Shown here piece after piece: positions 1 through 6,400 of a stretch of DNA of 7,941 nucleotides. Made by a program: the position numbers and the translations under genes. Origin of the DNA: an uncultured Veillonella sp. (GTDB taxonomy: Bacteria; Bacillota; Negativicutes; Veillonellales; Veillonellaceae); assembly GCA_915066865.1 (NCBI GenBank), contig CAJZEE010000083.1:1-7941 (forward strand), written 5' to 3'. The notes beneath the pieces are model-generated. The model was not told the origin of the DNA and searched no databases. It saw only the letters and a program-made list of their open reading frames with translations. The first letter of the stretch is position 1, and each line of letters begins with the position of its first letter.

Positions 1-27
1 TTTCCCTACACGACGCTCTTCCGATCT
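1..27. other. Illumina TruSeq adapter remnant (artefact)
   Basis: These 27 bases match, from memory, the 3' end of the Illumina TruSeq universal/read-1 adapter; the recognisable part is CTACACGACGCTCTTCCGAT. The abrupt change at position 28 to AT-rich sequence like the rest of the window supports an untrimmed adapter at a contig end. It should not be read as genomic sequence. The bases from 28 to 104 hold nothing recognisable, and I see no convincing terminator there for the gene ending at 105. Confidence 0.97.
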
Positions 28-104
28 TTAAATTTAAAAGCTTAACTATTCTAATCTTCATGTACTATTATCCAATTTATTTTTAAGATTTACGTTCCTA
101 TATA

Positions 105-563
105 TTAGTATGATCTAGTAACCCAAGTATCACGATCATATCTTGGTTTGGCGTCTTTCTTAGTTATCTCAGAAATAATCTTTCTTTCATCTTCTGAAAA
201 TTGATCAATACTCTCTAAGATTATAAGTTCATTACCATATGCTCTTTGCAAAGACTCTAAATTACCATCTTCTGGAGTTTCAAATGTTTTACTAAAGCCT
301 TTATGATTTAGAATGATACGTACTGTACCATAGGGTAATACGTTAACAACAACTATACCGAAATCACCATTAGAATAGATATATGGAAAATCTGTAGCAA
401 AACCAGTCATATTTTTATTAAGCCCTGTATGTTTACCATAATCTACAAGAGAAGATATAAATATTTGATATTCGTATATTCTAATTCCAACAAAGGTTAA
501 AATAATTACTAATAAAGATATAAATACTGTGCCAGTTATATTGATAAGTTTTCTAATAGACAT
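105..563 (-). CDS. Hypothetical small membrane-anchored protein, 152 aa
   Basis: I do not recognise this family. The N-terminus has a short positively charged stretch (MSIRK), then one hydrophobic helix at about residues 9-28. There is no signal-peptidase site I would trust, so it reads as a single-pass inner-membrane anchor with about 120 residues outside. The outer part looks like a small mixed alpha/beta domain: alternating hydrophobic residues at about 68-90 (around FGIVVVNVLPYGTVRII), then a charged, probably helical segment at about 100-135. It contains no cysteines, so disulfides are excluded. The start is supported by TAAGGTG about five bases upstream of the ATG. It stands alone, with a terminator and a promoter between it and the upstream hydrolase gene. 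A membrane or envelope role is all that can be inferred. Confidence 0.75.
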   Translation of the reverse strand: MSIRKLINITGTVFISLLVIILTFVGIRIYEYQIFISSLVDYGKHTGLNKNMTGFATDFPYIYSNGDFGIVVVNVLPYGTVRIILNHKGFSKTFETPEDGNLESLQRAYGNELIILESIDQFSEDERKIISEITKKDAKPRYDRDTWVTRSY

Positions 564-619
564 AAAAACACCTTAATTTCACAGATATAAATACTAAATG
601 TACCATTTGATAGTAAAAT

Positions 620-649
620 ATTTTATTATGTTTTTATTTTGATAGTCAA
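620..649 (-). promoter_or_regulatory. Putative sigma-70 type promoter of the small membrane protein gene
   Basis: On the minus strand, TTGACT (644-649) and TAAAAT (620-625) are separated by 18 bases, which is a good match to a housekeeping promoter. The predicted transcript would start around 613 and have a leader of about 50 bases before the ATG at 563. A 9-base direct repeat (ACTATCAAA on this strand; 638-646 and 606-614) overlaps the -35 box and the start region with a 32-base period. It could be an operator. The region is AT-rich, so chance matches are possible. Confidence 0.5.
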
Positions 650-667
650 TAGAGAGTTTAAACTGTA

Positions 668-712
668 AAACCACCTACCAAAGATAATCAATTTATCTTC
701 AATAGGTGGTTT
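668..712 (-). terminator. Intrinsic terminator after the M20 amidohydrolase gene
   Basis: A 10-bp perfect stem (AAACCACCTA at 668-677 with its complement at 703-712) closes over an inner 7-bp stem (AAGATAA at 681-687, partner at 693-699), giving a two-tier hairpin. It starts three bases past the amidohydrolase stop codon. On the minus strand the hairpin runs into TTTTACAGTTT, a modest U-tract. The plus-strand side (TTTATTTTATT) is also U-rich, so it could act in both directions. Its outer arms are identical to those of the terminator at 3674-3706. Confidence 0.82.
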
Positions 713-715
713 ATT

Positions 716-2035
716 TTATTCACCCTTAGCAATACGGTCTAATAGTTCAATATAGCTTTGTTTATTTAATGCCGGAGTAAAGTTATCTAATACATCTTTA
801 GCACCTGCTGCGTCATCGTATAGTAAGTCTACGATGGTCATAGCCAAGGCTTGTGCTGTTTTAATGTACGCTACATCAGGTACAGAGATTTCATATTCCG
901 CACTGTGTAGTACACCACTGATACAGCCAACCCAAGGGTGGATAACCGGCATCAGGTGAGATACATCGCCCATGTCTGTACTAGCTGTAATATGTGGGCC
1001 TTGATATACATTGGCTTCACCAAAGATAGGGTTTGAATTTTCTAGTAATAGAGCATTCATACGTTCATCATTACGCATCGGTAAATAGCCTGGTAGGTCA
1101 TGGATAACACATGTTGCCCCTACTGCATCGCCACCGGCTTTTAATGCTCTGTTCACACGATAGTTACCATCTACGATAGCTTGAATATTAGAGGCACGCA
1201 CGTAGCTTTCAACTTGAACATAATCAGGCACACAGTTTACCAATGTACCGCCTTGATTAATGATTGGGTGGAATCTGAAATAATCGCTTTCTTTGAAAGT
1301 TTCACGAATGGAGTTAACCCCCATAACCCCCATCAAAGCAGCATTAAGAGCATTAATGCCTTCATGAGGTGCTTGAGCCGCATGAGCTACCTTACCGTGA
1401 TATTCAATCAGTTTAGATACGAAACCATTGGAGGTACTACCAAGCCCCATTTCACCAGCTGGTGTTTTGGCTGTCTCCACATGCATTTGCATAGCCATAT
1501 CAATATCGTCGAAAGCTCCTTCATAGATGAGCTGTTGCTTACCACCCATATACTTAAGCTTATCTTGCTCACGCAATTTATTGCGGTAATCAATTTCAAT
1601 CATTTCCTCTGCCGGAACAGCAAATAATACAACATCGCCAGCTAATTCGTCCATCACAGCTTGTAAACCCATAGCGACAGCAAACATATTCGCAATTTGT
1701 ACATTATGACCACAGCAATGGGCGGCCCCTGTTAAATCATCGGCACGAGGATGGCGAGGACAGAGAATGGCATCTAATTCCCCCACCATTGCAACCGTAT
1801 ATTTACTATCTCGGCCTTTCATTCTACCTTTTACACCTGTCAATGCATGGCCAGTAGTATAAGAAATGCCAAGTTCATCAAACATAGCTTGAACCTTTTT
1901 AGAGGTTTTTACCTCTTTAAAACCCAATTCTGGTTCAGCCATAATAGATTCAGCCAATTCTCGTAAACGCGGTTGTGCATCAACAATAGCTTTACAAACA
2001 CGTTGCTTTACTTCTTCCTTTGTCATACGGCTCAT
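716..2035 (-). CDS. M20-family metal-dependent amidohydrolase (M20D / AbgB-like)
   Basis: Predicted cytoplasmic di-metal amidohydrolase that cleaves an amide bond of an N-acyl or aminobenzoyl amino acid; the substrate cannot be read from sequence. Numbered from the chosen start (439 aa), the metal-site motifs are GELDA (85-89), HCCGHN (106-111), PAEE (141-144), H185 in MHVE, and H377 in GVLHSAEY. The dimerisation/lid domain lies at about 200-315 (GKVAHAA at 214-220), and STDMGDVSH at 352-360 is a further conserved-looking segment. The ATG at 2035 is preferred because AAAGGAG sits five bases upstream. The frame is open to 2080 (15 more residues), but that extension would contain the ribosome-binding site. 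It lies downstream of two membrane-protein genes, which suggests an uptake-and-hydrolysis pair like AbgT with AbgB. Alternatives include N-acyl amino acid or hippurate-type hydrolases. Confidence 0.9.
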   Translation of the reverse strand: MSRMTKEEVKQRVCKAIVDAQPRLRELAESIMAEPELGFKEVKTSKKVQAMFDELGISYTTGHALTGVKGRMKGRDSKYTVAMVGELDAILCPRHPRADDLTGAAHCCGHNVQIANMFAVAMGLQAVMDELAGDVVLFAVPAEEMIEIDYRNKLREQDKLKYMGGKQQLIYEGAFDDIDMAMQMHVETAKTPAGEMGLGSTSNGFVSKLIEYHGKVAHAAQAPHEGINALNAALMGVMGVNSIRETFKESDYFRFHPIINQGGTLVNCVPDYVQVESYVRASNIQAIVDGNYRVNRALKAGGDAVGATCVIHDLPGYLPMRNDERMNALLLENSNPIFGEANVYQGPHITASTDMGDVSHLMPVIHPWVGCISGVLHSAEYEISVPDVAYIKTAQALAMTIVDLLYDDAAGAKDVLDNFTPALNKQSYIELLDRIAKGE

Positions 2036-2055
2036 AATATCTCCTTTATAAAATC

Positions 2056-2074
2056 GACCGTATAAAATACGGTC
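2056..2074 (-). promoter_or_regulatory. Inverted repeat in the leader of the amidohydrolase gene
   Basis: GACCGTA and TACGGTC form a perfect 7-bp inverted repeat around a 5-base AT spacer, ending about 9 bases upstream of the ribosome-binding site (2041-2047). A second perfect palindrome, CATCATGATG, lies at 2083-2092. In a very AT-rich gap this relatively GC-containing symmetric site could be a repressor operator or an mRNA hairpin that affects ribosome access. I see no confident promoter in the 132-base gap (2036-2167), so the gene may be read through from the upstream membrane genes. Confidence 0.4.
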
Positions 2075-2167
2075 TATCATGTCATCATGATGTATAGATA
2101 TCTTCTAAAATATAATTCTATAATTATATCTTAACATAATTTAGACATCTAACATTATGATTTAGTA

Positions 2168-2629
2168 TTAAATTAAACCTTCTAAATGAAGTACTAATTG
2201 GGCTAATGCTGTTGCACAGATGAAAGTACCTGCTGTTACAGCTAGTGCAACAGGAATAATACGCCAAGATAATCGACGGAACGCACCAAGGTCTTTACCT
2301 AAGGATAAACCTGCGTACGCAAGTACAGGTGTTGTTGTAGCAAGGAATGTAACTTGGCTAGTTTTAGCGATAATCCATTCTTGGCCAGGCATACCTGGTA
2401 AGGATGCAATAACACCAACTAAAGATACCCAGAACACCATAGGCAATTTATTAGCATATGGCAAGTTAGAGATCAAAGCGCCAATTGTAGCAAGGACAGC
2501 CAAGATAGCTACGCCAACTAAACTATCACTAAATAGATGTTTACCATCCATTACATTACCTACTGCAGTAATGATAGCAGCAATACAGATAACGATGACA
2601 AATTGTGTTAATTTTTCGCTTTTACTCAT
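2168..2629 (-). CDS. Five-helix membrane protein, probable second half of a split transporter
   Basis: A 153-residue integral membrane protein with five predicted helices at about residues 9-27, 36-53, 62-78, 92-110 and 122-147. Charge distribution (MSKSEK at the start, K/RR in the loop at 112-119) places the N-terminus and the 111-121 loop in the cytoplasm. Residues 106-147 (GLSLG, then DLG, W122, GT at 134-135) align without gaps to residues 77-118 of the upstream protein (GLGIG, NLG, W93, GT at 105-106), with 12 of 42 identical by my count. The start has a strong GAGGAGG site nine bases upstream, and the gene overlaps the upstream gene by 8 bases, so the two are probably translated together. 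I do not recognise a named family. The topology fits half of an inverted-repeat secondary transporter. Confidence 0.8.
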   Translation of the reverse strand: MSKSEKLTQFVIVICIAAIITAVGNVMDGKHLFSDSLVGVAILAVLATIGALISNLPYANKLPMVFWVSLVGVIASLPGMPGQEWIIAKTSQVTFLATTTPVLAYAGLSLGKDLGAFRRLSWRIIPVALAVTAGTFICATALAQLVLHLEGLI

Positions 2630-3425
2630 GATGTGCTGCCTCCTCTGCTAAATCTTGTTCACGGGTACGACCTGTAAAGAAGTTGTATGTTTTTTCCATA
2701 ACTGGTAAAGAAACAAATAAACCAAAGTATACACCTAGAACAGTAGTCAACAAGTTTGCAGCCCCAGCAAGAGCCATAATTTGTTGTTCGTAATCTGGAT
2801 ATACCGCAATGATTGGAGCTGTAGCTGCCGCCATCATACTAGCACTACCTACGCCAGCGCCCATAGCTAATGCCAATGGATGGAACCAACCAGATTGTGC
2901 CAACATACCAGCCAATACGGAGGCCCACATTGCGCCGATAAGAACACCACAGATGTACATGCCCATAACACCACGGCCCTCAGGAGAGCTAAAGCCAAAT
3001 TTGTCGATAATAATTGCTACGTTCGGCTCACGGTCTACAGAGTAACAAGCACCTACTGCTTCACGACGCATACCAACTAATAAAGCTACAGGTAAACCAA
3101 ATACAATAGTACCAAAGAAATGACCAAGCTCTTGTAATAACAGTGCCCAGCCAGCACTTGTAAGAATACCAAGATTTGGACCGATACCTAAACCTACTTT
3201 TACCATCAAGATCATAACGGCGATACCGATATAATCGGCGGATTTTTCCATCTGTTTAATCCTAAGAATTTTAAACTTAGGAATAGAAATTAATAAACCT
3301 AGAATCAATGTGTACAATAATGGCAACAATACAACAGGACCAAGTTTTTTTATGCCTATAAATTCAGCGACTACAGTTAATACGAGCGCTAGAAAATGTA
3401 TTTTGAGATTTCCCAAAAGCTGCAT
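2622..3425 (-). CDS. DUF3100-like integral membrane protein
   Basis: A 267-residue protein with about seven predicted helices (about 8-27, 29-49, 63-81, 94-118, 152-175, 181-208 and 215-240) and a charged C-terminal tail ending in EEAAHHE. It resembles the DUF3100 membrane family; this is recalled from its overall character and not searched. Basic loops at 50-61 and 119-131 suggest a cytoplasmic N-terminus. Small-residue-rich stretches such as GAGVGSASMMAAATAP (189-204) resemble substrate or helix-packing segments of secondary carriers. AGGAGG lies five bases before the ATG. It is the first gene after a strong promoter and overlaps the next membrane gene by 8 bases. The likely role is transport, together with that partner, of a substrate for the amidohydrolase encoded downstream. 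Export or another function is equally possible from sequence alone. Confidence 0.8.
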   Translation of the reverse strand: MQLLGNLKIHFLALVLTVVAEFIGIKKLGPVVLLPLLYTLILGLLISIPKFKILRIKQMEKSADYIGIAVMILMVKVGLGIGPNLGILTSAGWALLLQELGHFFGTIVFGLPVALLVGMRREAVGACYSVDREPNVAIIIDKFGFSSPEGRGVMGMYICGVLIGAMWASVLAGMLAQSGWFHPLALAMGAGVGSASMMAAATAPIIAVYPDYEQQIMALAGAANLLTTVLGVYFGLFVSLPVMEKTYNFFTGRTREQDLAEEAAHHE

Positions 3426-3463
3426 AATGACCTCCTATAAAAATATACTATAAATATTATTTC

Positions 3464-3493
3464 ATTATATATAATCTATATTTATAGAGTCAA
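3464..3493 (-). promoter_or_regulatory. Putative promoter of the membrane-protein/amidohydrolase operon
   Basis: On the minus strand TTGACT (3488-3493) and a perfect TATAAT (3464-3469) are 18 bases apart. The predicted transcript starts near 3457, about 30 bases before the ATG at 3425, with the AGGAGG site in between. This is the best promoter match in the window. It uses the same -35 hexamer and spacing as the promoter at 620-649. Confidence 0.65.
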
Positions 3494-3673
3494 CATTATA
3501 TGTATATCTATGTATAAAACTAAACCTTTTTAATTAGAACAATTTTTAATACGCTCTAATTCTCTCATTAAGTAAATATTTAAAACTCTTTTTTAAATAA
3601 AATATATTAATTTTACTCTATATAGTTCTTAGAATTCTAATTGAATAAATCATTATAATTATATAGATAAAAA
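3494..3673. other. AT-rich intergenic spacer without a recognisable gene
   Basis: This is the upstream part of the 328-base gap between the membrane-protein operon and larA. Apart from the promoter on one side and the lar terminator on the other, I see no open frame with a ribosome-binding site, no tRNA and no stable structured RNA. A 12-base palindrome (TTAGAATTCTAA, 3630-3641) is present but is not compelling in such AT-rich DNA. Confidence 0.6.
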
Positions 3674-3706
3674 TATAAACCACCTACAAAAGATAGGTGG
3701 TTTATA
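3674..3706 (-). terminator. Intrinsic terminator of the lar operon
   Basis: A perfect 13-bp stem (3674-3686 with 3694-3706) around a 7-base loop, followed on the minus strand by TTTTTATC, is a textbook rho-independent terminator. It lies about 47 bases beyond the larA stop codon. The inner ten bases of each arm are identical to those of the terminator at 668-712, while the loops differ. Confidence 0.9.
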
Positions 3707-3753
3707 AATTAATCTCTAAAATAGAATCTAATAATTCAATCTACTGATGTAAA

Positions 3754-5031
3754 TCAAGATTTTACTACAACAGATACACCATCAGGAATGACTGTAATGC
3801 TTGCATCTTTACCTTTTAATGTCAAAGCTTTATTCAATGCTTCATCGAATGTATCAGTATGTTGCAAATGCATATCTGTAAGCATCTTAGGATCACATTG
3901 GTCTGTTACAACAATAACTGTAAATTGATCTAAAATACGAGCCAAGATTTGCATTTCCCATTGGTCTGGAATTGTTTCATTACGAGGAACCTTAGCAATG
4001 CGATCTAGTAATTCACGAGGTGTTTTCGCATTTTTAAGATTTTCGTATAGAGATTCCCCACCATGTCCATCATTACATGCGGCAATCATGATAATAATAC
4101 CATCTTTTTTACAAGATGCTTCTGCGGCGGTCATACCTTTTACAGCTTGATATACATTTTGATCTAATGGGTAACCACCATTTGTAGTGATGACGATATC
4201 TGCTGGTATAGCTTTCACACTTGCTAATTCAGACACAAAAGCACAACCAGTTTCATGAGCGTCTTCCATATCACCAGCAAAGGCATTGATAATATGTTTT
4301 TCTGCATCAATGACTACATTTAAAATAAATGCTAATTTCGCAGTACGACCAGCATATACCATATCCTTATGAATTGGATTATTTTCGATAATACCTGTAC
4401 GAGCATAAGGACTGTTAATAAATTCAGCACAGTGATTTGCCATTACAGTCACTTCGGAAGCAATTCCTGGTAATACGCTTTTTCTACCACCAGAGAAACC
4501 AGCAAAGAAATGTGGCTCAATAAAACCTTCAGAAATTAATAGCTCAGTTTCTACAGCTAGTTTATTGATAATACACTCCCCACCGGATGGCAATACACCA
4601 ATTTTTGCCATTTGACTAGCATCGCCAGAAATATGATTTACAATCTTTTCATTTGCTACGATTTCAGGGCCAAATTTATCTACCATTTCTTCATGAGTAG
4701 TAGGACGATGGAAACCAGTTGCCAATAAAATGGTAATATCGATAGATGGATTGGCTTCACGAATACGACGAAGTAGAATTGGCATCGTAATTTTACTAGG
4801 TACTGGACGCGTATGGTCACTTGTAATAATGACCATGTTGGATTTCCCCTTAACCAACTCTTCTAAGCGTTGGCTCCCAATAGGATTATCTAGCGCATGT
4901 TCTACTAATGCTTCTTGTGATAGCTCAGCCTTATAAAAATGTGCTTTAGATTCTAATATACCTACTATATTTTGATCAGGAATATTGATATCTACAAAAC
5001 CTTTTGAATATGGTACTTTAAATGTTTTCAT
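3754..5031 (-). CDS. larA: Nickel-pincer-dependent lactate racemase LarA
   Basis: Interconverts D- and L-lactate by hydride transfer using the nickel-pincer nucleotide (NPN) cofactor, in the cytoplasm. Counted from the ATG at 5031, the protein has 425 residues and every known Lactiplantibacillus plantarum LarA residue falls at the same number: D72 and R75 (SDHTRPV), general acid/base H108 (TGFHRP) and H174 (EPHFF), K184 for the cofactor thioamide link (GGRKS), nickel ligand H200 (ANH), and Y294, Q295 and K298 (YQAVKG). Nothing catalytic is missing. The N-terminal half is the DUF2088-type domain. A GTG start at 5040 would add three residues but overlaps the ribosome-binding site, so it is rejected. 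Last gene of the operon. Some LarA homologues act on other 2-hydroxy acids, so lactate is likely but not proven. Confidence 0.95.
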   Translation of the reverse strand: MKTFKVPYSKGFVDINIPDQNIVGILESKAHFYKAELSQEALVEHALDNPIGSQRLEELVKGKSNMVIITSDHTRPVPSKITMPILLRRIREANPSIDITILLATGFHRPTTHEEMVDKFGPEIVANEKIVNHISGDASQMAKIGVLPSGGECIINKLAVETELLISEGFIEPHFFAGFSGGRKSVLPGIASEVTVMANHCAEFINSPYARTGIIENNPIHKDMVYAGRTAKLAFILNVVIDAEKHIINAFAGDMEDAHETGCAFVSELASVKAIPADIVITTNGGYPLDQNVYQAVKGMTAAEASCKKDGIIIMIAACNDGHGGESLYENLKNAKTPRELLDRIAKVPRNETIPDQWEMQILARILDQFTVIVVTDQCDPKMLTDMHLQHTDTFDEALNKALTLKGKDASITVIPDGVSVVVKS

Positions 5032-5039
5032 GAAAATCA

Positions 5040-5045
5040 CTCCTT
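5040..5045 (-). promoter_or_regulatory. Ribosome-binding site that sets the larA start
   Basis: AAGGAG lies eight bases before the ATG at 5029-5031. The in-frame GTG at 5038-5040 overlaps this site and so cannot be its start codon. Choosing the ATG also puts the catalytic residues in register with the characterised L. plantarum enzyme. Confidence 0.85.
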
Positions 5046-5086
5046 AACTAAAAACTACCAAACTATAAATAGATCGCTACGACAAA

Positions 5087-6400
5087 TCAATCCTCCTTCT
5101 TACCCAATTGTCGTTTAAGGTCTAATAAACTAATATCATTACGCTTAGCAATAGCAGCTAATGAATCATATTCATATTTATTTCTTATTACACCAAAGCC
5201 ACTGCTTTTTTTGAAAGCAATCGTACTACCTTCCCAGTCTATTTCTCCTATAGACCTATTCAAAATATATCGTTCACATCGATAGTATCGAATACCAAGG
5301 CTAGTAGTATGCTTAAAAATTAAATTTCGTATAATCTCAATATCTTCAACCTTACATAAAACAGTTAGCATTGTGCCTGGACGTTGTTTTTTCATCATAA
5401 TCGGTGTTGTAAACACTTCTAGTGCTGGTGAAAGTAGTAACTGTTCTATACAAAAACCAATTTCTTCTGGTGTCATATCGTCGAGATTACAAGACAGCTC
5501 AATGATTGAATCTTCTGAATCATTTATCATTTCTACAAAAGCGCGAATACAATTAGGTCTTTCAAATTGTTTAGTCCCAAATCCATAAGAAACTATCGTT
5601 GGTGTCATAACAGGCATTTCACTAAATGATGTACCAAAATACTTTGCTAATGCAGCGCCTGTAGGCGTGCATAACTCATCCTTAATCTGATAATTTGCGT
5701 ATATTGGAATGCCAGCTAATAACTCCATCGTTGCTGGTGCAGGTACAGGTAGTTCTCCATGAGCACTCTGAACAGTTCCAGTACCTACATGTATAGGCGA
5801 TATAATAATCTCATCAAACTTCAATTTCTCTAAAAGAACACAAACGGCCACAACATCTGCAATAGCATCGAGCATGCCTAACTCATGGAAATGAATTTGT
5901 GTCACTATCGATTTATGAACCTTGGCCTCGGCTTGAGCTACTAAATGATATACATTTATAGCATTTTGTTTACAAGCATCAGAAATAGATAAACTATTAA
6001 TTATATTTGTTACCTCCTGTAGACCTCTACCATGAATATGCTCTTCACTATGAGCATGCTCTCCATACGTATGTATCTCATTATATTTGTCGTATTTATG
6101 ATGAGTACCATGATGGTGATGATCATTATGATGATTACTATTATGATGATCACCATAATACTGATCATTAGGGCTACCTTTATGGTTTTCAGATTCTTCT
6201 ATACCATTAATGGTAACCACGACGCGATAGCCTTCTACTCCCTTATCTTCTTTAGATATTAGTGAGTAAGTAACATCAGGTATTCCCATTTGATTGAGTT
6301 GATTTATCCATGTTTGAGGATTATCTACTAAACCTAGTAATGTAGCGGTCAACATATCTCCTGCAATACCCATTTGGCAATCTAAAAATAATCGTTTCAT
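5087..6400 (-). CDS. larC: LarC, CTP-dependent nickel insertase for the nickel-pincer cofactor
   Basis: Inserts nickel into the bisthiocarboxylated pyridinium mononucleotide, the last step of NPN synthesis; characterised LarC uses CTP as cosubstrate. Visible LarC features: N-terminal LFLDCQMGIAGDM (4-16), HFHELGMLDAIADVV (170-184), GTGTVQSAHGELPVPAPAT (206-224), and the C-terminal LarC2 part with MMKKQRPG (335-342) and a KYEYDSL segment near the end. It is one uninterrupted 437-residue frame, unlike L. plantarum, where larC1 and larC2 are joined by programmed frameshifting. Residues 73-123 carry 16 histidines, including an HHHH run at 94-97, probably a nickel-holding insert. The start overlaps the larB stop by ATGA, with TAGGTG seven to eight bases upstream. 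It is followed by larA after 55 bases. Confidence 0.95.
   Translation of the reverse strand: MKRLFLDCQMGIAGDMLTATLLGLVDNPQTWINQLNQMGIPDVTYSLISKEDKGVEGYRVVVTINGIEESENHKGSPNDQYYGDHHNSNHHNDHHHHGTHHKYDKYNEIHTYGEHAHSEEHIHGRGLQEVTNIINSLSISDACKQNAINVYHLVAQAEAKVHKSIVTQIHFHELGMLDAIADVVAVCVLLEKLKFDEIIISPIHVGTGTVQSAHGELPVPAPATMELLAGIPIYANYQIKDELCTPTGAALAKYFGTSFSEMPVMTPTIVSYGFGTKQFERPNCIRAFVEMINDSEDSIIELSCNLDDMTPEEIGFCIEQLLLSPALEVFTTPIMMKKQRPGTMLTVLCKVEDIEIIRNLIFKHTTSLGIRYYRCERYILNRSIGEIDWEGSTIAFKKSSGFGVIRNKYEYDSLAAIAKRNDISLLDLKRQLGKKED
6125..6150 (-). repeat. 15-base tandem unit in the histidine-rich part of larC
   Basis: ATTATGATGAT on the plus strand occurs at 6125-6135 and again at 6140-6150, a period of 15 bases or five codons (HHNSN then HHND). 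It sits inside the longer ATG/ATC-rich tract (6032-6184) that encodes the histidine-rich insert. Slippage here would change the number of histidines without breaking the frame. Confidence 0.6.

Noticed and set aside
1181..1627. Plus-strand open frame of 148 codons
   Set aside because: It is antisense to the core of the M20 amidohydrolase, which carries all its metal-site motifs in frame on the other strand. No ribosome-binding site or recognisable protein is seen.
2220..2651. Plus-strand open frame of 143 codons
   Set aside because: It is antisense to the five-helix membrane protein, which has a strong ribosome-binding site and clear hydrophobic helices.
3630..3641. 12-base palindrome TTAGAATTCTAA
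   Set aside because: It has no GC-rich arms, no U-tract and no link to a promoter. Perfect palindromes of this kind are expected by chance in such AT-rich spacer.
5032..5040. GTG start for larA giving three extra residues
   Set aside because: The GTG overlaps the ribosome-binding site, while the ATG at 5031 is ideally spaced and matches the numbering of characterised LarA.
6101..6160. Repeat tract considered as a CRISPR or minisatellite
   Set aside because: The units are very short codon-level repeats inside larC, with no spacers of constant length.
6032..6262. Plus-strand frame rich in methionine and isoleucine that resembles a membrane peptide
   Set aside because: It is the antisense reading of the histidine codons (ATG/ATC repeats) in larC, so its composition is a by-product of that tract.
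5087..6400. Possible larC1/larC2 programmed frameshift as in L. plantarum
   Set aside because: The frame runs uninterrupted through both domains, so no recoding is needed.
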